NCBI GenBank assembly: GCA_033398695.1
Contig: CM065810.1
Location: 145,639,858-145,703,857, forward strand
DNA from: Orobanche coerulescens
Taxonomy: Eukaryota > Streptophyta > Magnoliopsida > Lamiales > Orobanchaceae
Reading direction: 5' to 3'
Length of the DNA: 64,000 bases
Shown here: in pieces, positions 45,178-57,739 of the stretch
Layout: each line of letters starts with the position of its first letter
Position numbering within the stretch: position 1 is the first letter of the stretch
Made by a program: the position numbers and the translations under genes
Notes under the pieces: model-generated
The model's input: the letters and a program-made list of their open reading frames with translations, nothing else
Databases searched by the model: none
What the model was told of the DNA's origin: nothing

Positions 45178-47715
45178 CAAGATATGAGACCTTTTCATCC
45201 AAGCGCTCCAGGATTTGCATAGCAGCATCCTGTTTGGTCTCAAAACTTGTTATTTTGTTTACTAGGGAGTTGAGCACCTGCGACATTTTGAATCTTTTTG
45301 TCGTGGGCTCGAAGCTGTGAATCTGATTCAATAAGAGCAGATGCTGTCTTAGCCTCAGACACACAAAGTTTTGATTGTTCTTCTATGAGGATTTGCTCCT
45401 GACGCTGTTGCAATTGGCTAAGGGCCTGCTTGAAGACGGTAGGCAGAATACGAAAGGTTTCTTCCACTTGTGAGACTTCGTGCCTCATACCGGTCATTTC
45501 TTCAACGGCGGATTGATGTAAATTAATCTCTTTTTCAACAGCATGTAGGGCATTCACGGCGTCTTGCAAGAAAACAGTTTGTCGGCCAAGAGCATGTAAT
45601 TGCTCTTTCTTCTCGGCGGTTCGTGGAGAGTCTGGCTTGGCAAAATATTCAACTCCATTCAACTGTCTCAAGTTCACTTTGGGACGTGAATTGAGTTTGA
45701 CATCCTCAAGTATTATACCGTCGTCAGATTCCAAAACAGTTGAGGGTGTGGGAACATCAGATGCGGGCTCGGCAACAGGGGTTGCTGTATTCTCCTGTTC
45801 TGAAATAGGTTCTGAAGACATAGGTACAGGAGGGACTGAATCCACCTGTTGTCTCTCAGCATCCGCCTGCTCCTGCAGAGGGACTAATTCCTCGTGCGGG
45901 ATGCTGCGGGTTTGGTCGTCGATGGCGACAGGCGCGGGTGCTTGTTCCGGGGTTGGTTGTTCCTCCGCGACAGGAGGGACTGAATCCTCGCTGTTTGGAA
46001 CATTATTTTGTCTAGAGGTCCCTTGATCTGGCTGGGTTTCCTCACGACTCATTCTCAGACCTGCTTGGAGGGCTCGTCATCGTCGTGTGAGTCATGATCA
46101 GATTTGGGACTGTGGGGATCAGAGCTAATAGATTTTGCTTTTCCTTTCTTGCGGGCGTCAGCCTTGTCCACCAGGTGGATGGTGATCAACACTTGACAGC
46201 ACAGGTTGTCCCATTGGATCAGGGCCTCAACATTTTGAGAATCCGTCACTTCCAAGACAAACCGTTCTTCTTCGCACCATTCGCTCCAGTTGTACAAAAT
46301 GTTGTACGGAGCGAGCCTGTAGGCTTTCCACTGGACAAAGCATTCATATGCCTGTTCAATTTGCACAGAAAGCAAAGTCTTGTTATTTATGGAGTCTGGG
46401 GAGGGGTTGCGTACAGTGCTTGGGTCCAATGTATGCACGGGTTCCTTGACAGGCATGGGTTTTTGTGTTGGAGCTGGATCCCGAACAGGCCTTGGTACCC
46501 TGATGGGAGAAGGATCCTGAACGGTTGTGGAATCCCGAATAGGAGATATGGCTATTGGCTCCAAAGGAGTAATCGACTCGCTAGAGTCTTTTAAGTTGGC
46601 AGATGTCTGAATATCTGTCGTAGCCGCCAAAGGCTCGGGATCTACTGTCACGATAGTAGCAGTCATCTCTTCCGCAGGGGTTGCGCCCTGGGGGCTCGAT
46701 ACAGTGGGTTGGGACGTTGAAGGAGCATCCTCGGAGATTTCTGTAACTTTAACTTTTGTGAGCCTCCTTAGCTTCATTTTCGGCTTCTCACCAGCAATGG
46801 GAGTTTTGCTGTGAGATCTCTTCCTTTTCTTTGAAGTCTCCTCGCTCTGGGACTTCGAAGACACATCCCTCGGATCGGCAGAAAGGGGCAAGGTTCGGAC
46901 AAAAGGTCTATTCACAATCAGGGGATCTTTGTTAAAACAGAGGGCCTGATGCTTCCCATGTATATCCGAGAATTCATCTTCTTTGCTTCTTCGGCTTGCA
47001 GAACACCGCATTTTGTGAGAATGTAATTCAGAAGCAAACCAAAAGAGTTCTTCTGTGAGGCAGGCTTATAGACTTCTTCCTACAACCTCTTGAGAATTAT
47101 TTTACACCAGTTGACCTTTTCACAGGTCATGATTGCAACCATCATCCTGAACCTTAAATTGGTGCACATCTCGAACGCACCCGTTCTATTCTCAATTACG
47201 CGGCAACAAAAATCGTGTAAATAAACAAAAGGTAAACAAAAGAGTTTCTTGTGGCAAGAAGTGTGAACCGTTTCAACCTATGCTGAAGCGGTGAACAATC
47301 CATAATATCTGGTTAGGACTTCTTGGGACCCAAACGTCTCAAGATTTTCCATTGTCAGGCCATCAGCAGGAACCCTGTAGAGATTCTGAAGCAGTTGTTG
47401 GTCAACACGGATCTCGACTCCGTGAATGAAAGCAGTGATGTCAACAACATTTCCTCCCTGAGCAAGCGAGAAGAAACGGACAACAGCGTTGAGGTAGAAT
47501 TCCTCAACCATATGAGCATCAAAATGCTCAGCGGTGTGACTTCCAAGGCGATAAAGGCCTTGCTGACGAATCCTCGTAATGACGTACTCCATCGATTCGA
47601 CGTCATCACCTTCGGAACGAACACGTTCAAGCACGACAGATCTAGAAAAGATCCGTCTATCGATGATGTTGGAGGACTTCTTGAGAGAGATAGAGGAGGT
47701 CTGAGAAGATGACAT
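45178..47715 (-). pseudogene. Copia post-pol ORF, N-terminal and central parts (unit 1)
   Basis: Reading leftward: 47715-47278 starts MSSSQTSSISLKKSS and has ESMEYVITRIRQQGLYRL and EEFYLNAVVRFF; the homology continues in another frame to about 47030 (NWCKIILKRL, a TAG, then ASQKNSFGLLLNYILTKCG). Frames 47011-46055 (basic and acidic, Pro-rich P-I-R-D/P-V-R-D repeats) and 46052-45240 (Glu/Gln-rich coiled coil) follow, then a shift into SLVNKITSFETKQDAAMQIL before the E1 junction. The first part resembles the plant retroelement family Transposase_32; SIRE/Maximus elements carry a comparable, often env-like, ORF here. Membrane segments are not evident. The same frameshifts appear in unit 2 and thus predate the duplication. 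Confidence 0.65.
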
Positions 47716-48471
47716 TGACGATTCTCGAAGAAAAGTAAAGAAGATTCAAAGAGAAATGCAGTAAAAGCAAAATGACTTGTAGCTGTATGCTCAAGGACTC
47801 GTTCAATACGCAGAAAGTGTAAAGAGTCTGAAGAGGCATTTATAGTCCTTTTATAGTGCGCGGCGACGAAGGGTTTACAGATAATGAACGGTCAGATTTA
47901 ACGGATGGGGACCATTGTTTAAAATAGATGACCACGATGGACTGAGTGTAACAGGTACAACTTATCCATCTAATTTTAAAATGAGAGTGGGTCCCACTTC
48001 TGGCTTATCAAAATATCTTTATTGCCCGAAACGGCGGTGTAAAATTAATAAAAAAAATTTAAAACATCGCGGCTTGGAGATACCAATGTCCAGATGTCGT
48101 GTAAAGCATTTAATACGAAAAGACTTTTTAATTATAACAGGGCACGTGGACTAAAGATAGTTTTTTAAAAGAAATAACATATTAATTGATTTCCCATAGT
48201 GTGTGTTGTATCCGCGAAAATAAAACGTTCCCCCATAAAAGGTACATACGGGTTTCAATTCCATACAACAACTTTTGGATTAATGCTGTATTCTTGGGTT
48301 GTACTGTATTCCCCCTTAATTATTGCACAGGTCAGCTGTAGGATAGTTCATGTCTCTTTGTTCCTACAGTGCTGTTCTGATTGACTGAGTGTACAGATAA
48401 TTATAGGTTGATACTGTATTCTTGTGTCTTACAGCATTCCCCCTCAATTGTTGAGTAAAAGCATTAAAAAC
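47716..48471. other. Non-coding gap between Copia pol and post-pol ORF
   Basis: Contains three minus-strand polypurine words: TTTTATGGGGGAAC (48228), TAATTAAGGGGGAAT (48309) and CAATTGAGGGGGAAT (48437). No ORF or RNA gene is seen. Confidence 0.6.
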
Positions 48472-50341
48472 TTACGGAGTCGGTACATGTAATCCCGATT
48501 CATGTCGAAGCATGCAGAATCTTGTTGTGTCAAGAGGTTTGGTAAAGATGTCGGCTAATTGGATATCTGTATGAACTTTTTCCAGCCAAACATCCTTGTT
48601 CTCAACATGATTCCTGATGAAGTGATGCTTCATGTTGATATGCTTAGTGCGCGAGTGCAATACAGGGTTGTACGTTATTGCAATTGTACTCGTGCTATCG
48701 CACATTATCGGCATTTCTTTGGCTTCAATTCCATAGTCTGCCAGCTGTTGTTGCATCTAAAGGATCTTCATACAGTAACTACCAGCAGCATAGTATTCTG
48801 ATTCAGCTGTTGAAAGTGAGTTTGCCAATTGTTTCTTGCTAAACCAAGACACAAGTCTAGGTCCAAGAAAGTGACAAGTTCCGCTTGCACTCTTCTTATC
48901 TAGCTTGCAACCTCTGAGATCCGAGTCGTTGTAGCCAACTAAATCGAATCCGCCTTCTTTAGGATACCACAGTCCTACATCGACTGTTCCTTTCATGTAT
49001 TTCAGGATTCGTTTGGCTGTTGCGAAGTGTGATTCTTTAGGTGCTACTTGATATCGCGCACACACTCCTACAGTAAATTGGATATCGGGCCTGCTAGTCG
49101 TCACGTATAGGAGTGAGCCAATAAGCTTCCTGTAGAGTGATTGATCAACCGGCTTTCCAGCTTCATCAGCACTAATTTGCACGGAAATGCTCATGGGAGT
49201 TGACGATGATTTGGAAGTATTCATTCCAAACTTGTTGAGAAGCTCCTTGCTGTATTTTACCTGGTTGATGAAAAACCCTGTAGGCAACTGCTTTACCTGC
49301 AATCTTAGGAAACAATTAAGTTCTCCCATCATACTCATTTCAAATTTACTTTGCATGAGATGAGAGAACCTTTGGCACAAAGCAAGGTTAGTTGAACCAA
49401 ATATCATATCGTCTACATATATTTGCACCATCAGAAGGTTATCACCGTCCTGTATTTTGAATAAGGTCTTGTCCATAGCACATTTCTCGAATCCATTATC
49501 GGTTAGATACTGGGACAGAGTCTCATACCATGCTCTAGGGGCTTGCTTAAGTCCATACAGTGCTTTCCTTAGCCTGTATATGAGTTCTCTGCCTTCTGGA
49601 TTAACAAACCCTGGTGGTTGTTCAACATATACTTCTTCGGCAAGGTCTCCATTCAGGAATGCACTCTTGACGTCCATTTCATATACAATAAAGCTCTTAT
49701 GGGCGGCAAAGGCTAAAAATATCCTAATAGCTTCTAGTCTGGCTACAGGGGTAAATGTCTCATCGTAGTCTATGCCTTCTTCCTGTCTGTAGCCTTGGGC
49801 GACTAGTCGGGATTTGTTTCTGATAATGAGTCCATTTCTATCCTTCTAGTTTCTAAATACCCATTTGGTTCTAGTTACAGATTGATGCGTAGGTCTGGGT
49901 ACAAGACACCATACGTTGTTTCTTTCGAAACCGTTAAGCTCTTCTTCCATAGAAGTAATCCAATGAGAGTTGTCTAGAGCTTCTTTGGTAGAAACAGGCT
50001 TGGATTGGGCTAAGAATATAGCAGTAGTGCACATATTGAGTCTTCTAAGCACGGATTGAGATTTCCATTCAGGAAATGGAGATATCTCAGACTCGGGTTC
50101 TTCTTGCGCACATAGTACATTTCCTTGTGTACTATGTATTCTCCTACGAGTATATACTCCAGCATCAATATTTCCTATGATCAACTCCTGTGGGTGATCT
50201 CTCAACCATCATCTGTTGGGTTCTAATTCGGGGTCCCTTACTGTATCTTGAGTTGCTGTAGTTTCGGCTACAGCTTGTATAGCGTCGGCTTCATCTACTT
50301 CAGTTCTTACAGCTACGGGGTTGATTTCATCGGCTTCATCC
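48472..50341 (-). pseudogene. pol: Copia pol: reverse transcriptase and RNase H (SIRE-like)
   Basis: From the right: linker with RDHPQELIIGNIDAGVYTRR, then EALDNSHWITSMEEELNGF and TKWVFRN, a TAG (about 49850), and a long RT frame 49677-48757 with [34 protein letters not shown], the catalytic YVDDMIFGS and [18 protein letters not shown] replaces the usual Trp in KILW-MQQQL at the RNase H boundary. The last frame 48756-48472 has HSRTKHINMKHHFIR and DIFTKPLD, ending pol. Integrase, protease and gag are missing because the sequence is cut at the duplication join at 50341. Confidence 0.92.
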
Positions 50342-50799
50342 TAAAATGTGCAAGACTAAAATGCCAAAACTCGGTTTAGGGAATCGGTCTTATGAGATAA
50401 CAATTCAGTTTGTAAAATACCAAGAGTCATATCAAAATACTCACGCAGCGGATAAAATTAACACTCAAAGATTTATTCTACTGAAATGCAGAAACCGATA
50501 AATATGTTTGACTTCCGAAGTATACTACATAACCATTCTCACTCGAACCGTATACGCAGGTGATATCATAAAACAATATAACTCTAACAAGTTCATACCC
50601 TTGGTTCACGTTAAGCACAATATAATCAAATACGTATACAAGGGGACTTACGATTCGGGAGGCTTACCATCACGGATGGCTTGAAGATGATATTGGAACC
50701 ACGATACTAATCACAACTCTGACGCGCGCGACTTACACAAGACATGGACTTGACCCAACGGCCTAGGTTTTTCGCAAACCTAAGCTCCGATACCATAAC
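50342..50799 (-). repeat. E5 internal fragment with PBS
   Basis: 458 bp collinear with 13109-13566; PBS complement at 50783-50795. Confidence 0.9.
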
Positions 50800-53700
50800 T
50801 GTAACACCCCCAGAATACGACAGGGAATGTCACATATCGTAGACCCTTATCACAAGGATCTACCAGGCTAAACTCCAAAAGACTACTCAATGATTGATCG
50901 ACCGGGGTCAAAATTAATTACAAAGTAGACCGACAAGGTCATTAAACAATTCAGAAGCTAACTAAATTTACTTCTCAATGACAATAATAAACTTGAACAC
51001 AGAAAGGAATGACAGCTTAATTTAATGAATGAAAATTACACCCATGCAAGGGTGGATACTCGACCAAACGAGAAATACCAACCAAAATGAAACAAAAGAA
51101 AAAGACTCTGACTCTTGTGTGATTAGCATCATCGTCTTCCATCTCCTTCCAAGCCAATCTTGTGACTGCTCCCGAGCTGCCAAAACCTGAGCGCATAACA
51201 GGCACCCACCCCCCGAAATCTCGGGGGTTAGCAAACTGGAATTTTGCTAGTGCAAGTACATAATATACAAGATATACGAACAATAACAACACAAAACTCA
51301 ACAGCCGTGAAGCCTTAACACAAACCATACATTCCCATAGTCAACACAGAACAACACTCGCATACAGATGGTGAAAGATAATCACATAGTCATATTCTCT
51401 TTACGGAACATAACACCAATGAAACTTTAAATGAGTCCAAGGAGTCAGAAGATCTAGTTTGAAAAATCCCTTTTTATAAAAGGAAAAGTATTTTGATAAG
51501 AAAGTTTGAAAACATTATTATTGACTCGGGCCGTCTTGGGATTTTGAAAATCGAATGGGAATACTTTTAGAAAATACTTCAAAAGCTCTCGAGTCCTCGA
51601 CAATTTGCAAGAAAACCATTACAACGTTATTCGGGGTCCTCGACCCAATTGATAAAACACTATGACAAGCGAATCATTACAACATCTCATGGGGTTCTCG
51701 GCCCAATCCAAATAATATCATCACGAGATCAAATCTCAACATCCCACGGGGTACTCGACCCAATACACAGAATAATCATCACAGTACAATCAAAGGCACA
51801 ACCTCTCATTCGACAAATCCTGTTCAAGACCCCTGATTAATTAACCCTCGGAGATCTCGTCAAATATCCTTGGTTAATTAACCCTGATACCAACATTTAA
51901 AACAAGTTGGAACGAACTTTCAGAAACACGAATCGCGGTCTACATCAAGACCAACATTTTAAAGCGAGTTGCAAGAATTTTGAATTACGAAAATCATTTG
52001 GTAACGGGGTCTTAGCTATCACTCAAATATCCGTTACCAATAAGCCTTCCAGGCGCCTCCCTTGCACACCTGTGTACTGGCGTTCACTCCACTATATTGG
52101 CCGCCCATTGCACATGTCACCGCGCCGGTGTTCACTCCCACAGGAGCCGCCCCTTGCTCGCGCATTAAGTAACACCGGTGTTCACCAATCATATGGAGCC
52201 GCTCATTGCAGCGTACACCAGGCCGGAGTATACGCCCCGCCCTCAGAGGCACCCAGATATGACGTCTCTCATAACAAGTATTCACGTTGTTACAAATACC
52301 AAGCACACAGTCAACCGTTGCAACAATTATCAAATCAATTCATCAATTCACATAATTTATTCGCCAGTCCGTAACTACGCAAAATAAACAACAACTCGCA
52401 CGTTATTCATCAAGACTTAACACATTAAGCCTTCAACACTACCAATCAACACTACATATATATATATATCCTTATATCGTAACTCAACCGAAAATACAAA
52501 CATTACCATATTACCTCTATAAATATCATTCGTACTTTAATCTAAGTTGAGTACGTCGACTAATATTGGTATTAATCACCCAACATATATCTCCACATGT
52601 ATATTTATATATATATACATATATCTATACATATATCCACACATATATATAATATATATACAGGTATTCGTAACATGATTCATACACTTCAGCAACAATG
52701 ATTTCACGTAATTATAATTCGTATATCAAGGTACTTGCCTTGGTAATCTCTCGCGAATACTCCGGAAATACAGTTGATTGGAACAATCCGAAACTCCAAC
52801 GGAAACGACGATCGGAATGGCTCAACACTGGATTATCGTAGGAAATTCGTCCTTAATATCCTATCATAAAATAAACAATCAATCACACGAGGAAAAACAT
52901 AGAAAGATGACCGAACCCTAACTGTACTCTTCATAACGTACGTTACACACCAACTTAACGTACGTTACGTCTGCACGTTAGCGCACGTAAGCTACAATGA
53001 TTAACGCACGCTAAGCATGCATTTGACAGTTCTTCTCAGTTCAGACGACTGTCTTGCCTGAGGGTATAATGTACGTAATGCATAGAGCTTAACGTACGTT
53101 ATATTCACACATATAATACTCATGTGAATCAGAATGATCCTATGGTGTTGATGTATTCGAATTCCAGGTTAATCATTCCATCATAAAATTTACTCCAATC
53201 TCGATTATAAATCCTCAAAGGTAGTTCGGAAAATTTGAGGTTGTTATCAACATTAAGTCTACGATCATTATGGAAACACCATACAATACGGTTTATTAAT
53301 CTCAGAAAACTTCCCTTACTTGTTAATCATAACAAGATTCGAACTATAATGTTCTCAACTCGGGTAACTAAAGCATGAACATTCCAACTTCCAAAAACAT
53401 GATGTTCGGATAAAAATCATCTATGGAGCTTAATAATCCTGGTAGTATGTTCATAGCATCCTTAAGAACACGAATTCAAGGTTGAGGTAGCATTAACATA
53501 CCTTAATATGAAGGAAACGCAGATACAAGAGGTAGCATCCAGCTCCGATTGCTTGAATGCCAATCCAAGATGTTTCTTAACTTAAATGATCGAGTCTATG
53601 TAATCTATAGGTGTTTTAGATGGCTGGAGACTCTCTAGAAATGAAGGAAAACGATGTACAAGTGAAAGGGACGAAGTGAAATGAAATGGGGTGTTGTCCA

Positions 53701-54255
53701 TATATATAATGTCTTGAGCTTTACGTACGTTAGCCTTAGCTATTTACGTACGTAATCGACTTAGCGCACGCTACCATTCATTCTTAGCGTATGCTATCGT
53801 TCAATGGTAGCTTACTATCTCATTCTGTACTCGCTTACGTACGTTACACCCTATGCATTACGTACGTAAGCTACACACATTAGCGTATGCTAGTTACAAA
53901 CCTTAGCGTACGTTAACACCCGTTGACCCCAAAACTGTCCAGGTTCATCCGTGGGAATCTTTCCGAGCCCACCACCAGCCGTCCATGTGCTAGCCAACCT
54001 GTTCAATCATTGACCTCCTTACGTACGCTACGTCTAGCTCGTAGCGTACGCTATCTCTAGCTCGTAATGTACGTTACACTTACCTGTTAGCGTGCATTAC
54101 GACGTAGTTGCATGTGAAGGATTAAAAGTTGATATTATCATGCATGAGGATACGAATACGGAAACGATCATACTTCGATTATTGATAGCACAAATTTAGG
54201 TAATACAGGGTTCAAATACGGACGTAAATACCCAACAATTTATCCGGATATTACA
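50800..54255 (-). repeat. E5 5' LTR (copy c)
   Basis: 3456 bp, TGTAACACCCCC to GGATATTACA. It shares with copy b, against copy a, CATCATCGTC, GACTGCTCCCG and CTCAACAGCCG. GTAAC follows at 54256-54260. Confidence 0.92.
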
Positions 54256-54580
54256 GTAACTCGGTCAATGCCTATAACGTACGTAAGGTCCGACTCCTAG
54301 CGTACGCAATGAACATCGCTTACGGCCGTACTCGGCATGGCCTTACGTCCGTAATCAAACTCCCAGGGCCACTGACTGAAATCTGCCGAGCCACTACGGC
54401 CGTAACCGACCAGCGCTTAGTGGCCGTAACAAAGCCTTACGGCCGTACTCGGCATGACCTTACGGTCGTAACCGAGTCCTCCCAGGCCAAGGTGTGCGGG
54501 CGCTTTACGGCCGTAACGATAACAAACCGTTCGACCGAAGAAAATTCAACAAAACCGGAATGAAGATCTCCGGTATTACA
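54256..54580 (-). repeat. GTAAC target copy and E4 5' LTR, right part
   Basis: 54256-54260 is the right target copy; 54261-54580 continues the LTR broken at 7813, still within the TTACGGCCGTAA array, and ends CTCCGGTATTACA. Confidence 0.9.
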
Positions 54581-54959
54581 CCTATATCTAGTCTGTGTGA
54601 ACGTCCAGAGTTGAAGTCAATTGTATCAATATGTGTGAAAGATATAGCTAGAAGGGTTTGGTTAAAATCAATACAGTTGTATACCTCTTTGATTTTAAGA
54701 AACAACCCTCTTGTGTGGAGACCCTGTAGACATAGAGGATGTTGCCTCGAACCACATTAAATACTATGTTTATCTACTTACTTATTTACTTCTGCTTACT
54801 GCCTGTGATTCTATTATCATACTTACTCTGCAAAACCCTATAAGCACCAAGCCTACAGGAGAACACTCAATTGTTGTAACTACAATAACATATTTGAAGT
54901 CTTCCACTATGCAAAATCTTCAAAAACGAGAATAACTTATAAACCCCCCTCTAAGTTTT
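54581..54959 (+). repeat. Divergent fragment of a SIRE-type LTR
   Basis: TGTGTGGAGACC...GTAGACATAGAGG...CCTCGAACCAC-TTAAATAC follows the order of words in the LTR at 19900-20090, but with many differences. It lacks a TG start and a CA end. Confidence 0.5.
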
Positions 54960-57739
54960 TATTTCAGTATACTATAACCAACATCCACTATTTTGAATAT
55001 ATTCCATTTTAAGCATAATAAATTGATGCTTGAAAGATCATGATATAACGAATACACAATTTTATATATCAATAGCTCATAATAGCAATCTTTCAAACTG
55101 AAAGTCACGTTTGTGAGTTCATACCCCAACACTCGTTCAAGATCAATCGAAACCCTGTCCTGCACATATTCAACAAATTTACCTTCACGTCAAATCGTGC
55201 AAGTCCAATATGAAGTTAGCTGATGATAACAAATATCATGAAATTGTAATACATATACGAAAAAGCCTGTAAACACTTGGTCGAATTCAAATCGCAATTA
55301 ATACATACGCCAAATAATAATCACAAGCTCCTAGGACACATACTGCTAGGAGAAGAGCCGTACGGGGATACACCCTACTAGTAAAAAACATATTGCGATA
55401 CACACTGTTGGTATTTACAAAAAACCGTATTGGGATACACTACCATTTTTGTGGTCAATCACAATCACATTATCAAAGTGTAAAATCATATAATAACACG
55501 TCAATCTCGTAATATCATTATCATAGTCTAAGCAAGTAGGTAACATGCCTTAATTCCGATGAATGCTAAATTTCGGTCGCATGGTAGTCCACGAACTCAA
55601 CAGTTCCAAAGGTACGATGAATTATCACACCCTAAAATATAATTCAATCTGTCAGATACTATATATTTACTCAGCTCCATTATCCAAGAATATGATTTTT
55701 ATCACTTATAATATTTTAGTAATATGTCATACCTCGAATCGGGTTAAAATTGAAGGGTAATTGAATGTATTCCGAATTCATCTACTAATCGAGAAAATCC
55801 ACGGGCTAATTCATTATTCAAAATTTCGTCTCCAGTTTAGTTGTATCCACTATAATTAATCATACTTAATTGCATAATCTAACCCAAAGTAAACTAATTA
55901 AGTCTATTCCAAGCCCAAAAGAATAGACAGGCCTAAATACATTATTCTTGGTCCAACCCAACTTCATATCGCCTCTGCCCACTTTTTCTTTCATTTCCCA
56001 CCTTCCTCATTCATTTCTCTGTTCTCCCCCGTCTCTCTCTCCCTATGGTCGACTCCCTTTTCTGTCTTTTTTTTTTCAAGTATCAGCACACACATAAACA
56101 ACCAAAATCACAAGGACATACTACATACGAAACCACCATCGGCAGGCAGCAGTGGAGACGCGAGGCACACGACGACGGCAGTTGTAACTGTTAGGTTTTG
56201 TCCAAATCTAACTTCACAGAAACCCCAAAACTATTTGAAGACGGCGTATACATGATAGATGAATCTAATCTAGTCTAACTAGTATATTCAAGTAGTCTAG
56301 TATATACATTTGATGCATGAATAACTCTCGAACCAGATCTGTAGGATGTAGCTTTAGGACTCCACGTGTCGCCCCTCTATCGGTATCCATACAGCAGATC
56401 TTGAATTGTCTCGACTTTTTAGCCCATAACACGAGCAAGATGGAGAACTCCAAGAACTCCTCTTCCCTCTCTCTCTACTTGCTGACTTATAATGTATTAA
56501 GGATTGGAGGATTTTGTGTTTTGGCTCTAGAAACACCATTAGATTTTCCATATCTAGGTCTAGTTATTTATAGGGATAAATAATTTAGACATACAAGGTA
56601 AGAGAGAGTACTTCTCCCATAAGGAAAATCGAAGGTGACTGCCCACATTGAGCTCGGCTGACCTATATGCTCGGGCCCTCGGCTCGAAACAAGCTTGGGC
56701 TGATGGGCCCGCACAACATGCTCTCCCTAGCTAGTGCGTCTGCATGCCTCGGTTCATATTTTTTGCACTTCTGAAGTCAGTTTTACCCTTATCCACATTT
56801 GGTCTAAGTTCAATTCATTCAATCTCATGCTTTGTGTGTGACCTTGAAGGTTCAATAATAATTAGGTGTAAGTATAATTCAAAAATAGACTCATCAGACA
56901 GAATACGATTTCCAGCTAAACATTTCAGTCACTAATTATCAATTGGATAAATCTATATATTGTTATATGAGTTATACACATTGATTGAAGGACACCATTC
57001 CAACAATTTAGAACAATTGTGGATCTGATTTCCTTTGTCACTTCTGTCCTTACATGAATATAAGGTAGATAACCCCATTGGCCTTCTTTGGTTTATACGT
57101 GTTTCTCAATTTTCCAAATTAACTTGTTCAAATAGATGATTAATGCATAATCCATATGAGCACGGTCATGCATTTTACAATCTCAACTCTCCAAGGGGCC
57201 CTTATGGACAGATTCCCGAGATATGGGATGACAATTCTATCTTGTACATCTGAGTCCCTTCACTTAATTTATATTAGATCGAATACTATTTTCATAGCCC
57301 CCTTTTATGAAATGACATGAAACAGTATCAATACTAATAATTCATAAGTAAGTAAACAGTATATTAATCAGGTCTGAAGAGTCGACTCAAGTAGTAAATG
57401 AGATAATCTTATGACATCTAATCTCTTAAAGATTTCTCATGGTGCATCTGTCCGATCATGAGTTCTCAACCCATATCGTGCATTCTTGACATCTTATATC
57501 GCTTGGCCCATGAAACAGCGCCTTCAGTTAACTTACAAACTAGTCTTCTCAGTCATTAATGTCCGTCTGAATGATCTAGACTAGGGACATGTTTGATTTA
57601 AATTCCAATTCACTTAATATGGTTTCATTATCCGAGATATATTCTCGATAACCTATTTGGACACCCTAACTCAAATTTGGACTATTCATTTAATAACAAA
57701 CAAATTAAATAAAAATGAGGGCAAATTTCATCTAGACCC
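54960..57739. repeat. Left part of Copia block, unit 2
   Basis: Near-identical to 16173-18882, including the candidate LTR (56189-57005) and the CT-rich stretch (55975-56060); has about 80 bp (55907-55986) absent from unit 1. Confidence 0.9.

Larger units (their letters stand above)
13109..50341. repeat. Tandem duplication, unit 1
   Basis: The sequence starting at 13109 (TAAAACGTGCAAGAC) reappears at 50342 (TAAAATGTGCAAGAC), directly joined to the broken Copia pol. Unit 1 holds E5 internal end, LTR b, Copia block and pol; it later lost about 1.55 kb at 16168/16173 and gained the 22-kb E1 insertion. LTRs b and c share bases that LTR a lacks, as expected if b was copied from c. Confidence 0.75.
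7814..54255 (-). mobile_element. E5: gag-only Ty3/gypsy element with very long LTRs, enlarged by duplication
   Basis: The outer LTRs, 7814-11268 and 50800-54255 (3455 and 3456 bp), are flanked by GTAAC on both sides. A third, broken LTR lies at 13567-16168. PBS copies sit left of the LTRs at 13567 and 50800, and a PPT lies right of the LTR ending at 11268, giving minus orientation. The internal region (11269-13566, 2.3 kb) holds only a zinc-knuckle Gag fragment. The middle LTR and the partial internal piece at 50342-50799 are best explained by tandem duplication of one end of the element together with downstream DNA. Confidence 0.85.
2154..54580 (-). mobile_element. E4: non-autonomous Ty3/gypsy element, split by E5
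   Basis: E4 is minus-oriented: 3' LTR 2154-3185 (truncated at its left), internal region 3186-5766, 5' LTR 5767-7813 continued at 54261-54580. The LTR starts TGTAACACCC and ends GGTATTACA on the plus strand, like E3 and E5, and a primer-binding site matching initiator tRNA-Met lies next to the 5' LTR. The intact 5' LTR would be about 2.37 kb, nearly as long as the internal region. No gag or pol motif is visible, so the element depended on others for movement. The right flank begins CCTAT at 54581; the matching left target-site copy is lost. Confidence 0.8.

Noticed and set aside
45240..46052. Post-pol ORF as an active viral envelope gene
   Set aside because: No signal peptide or transmembrane segment is visible, and the frame is broken in both copies.
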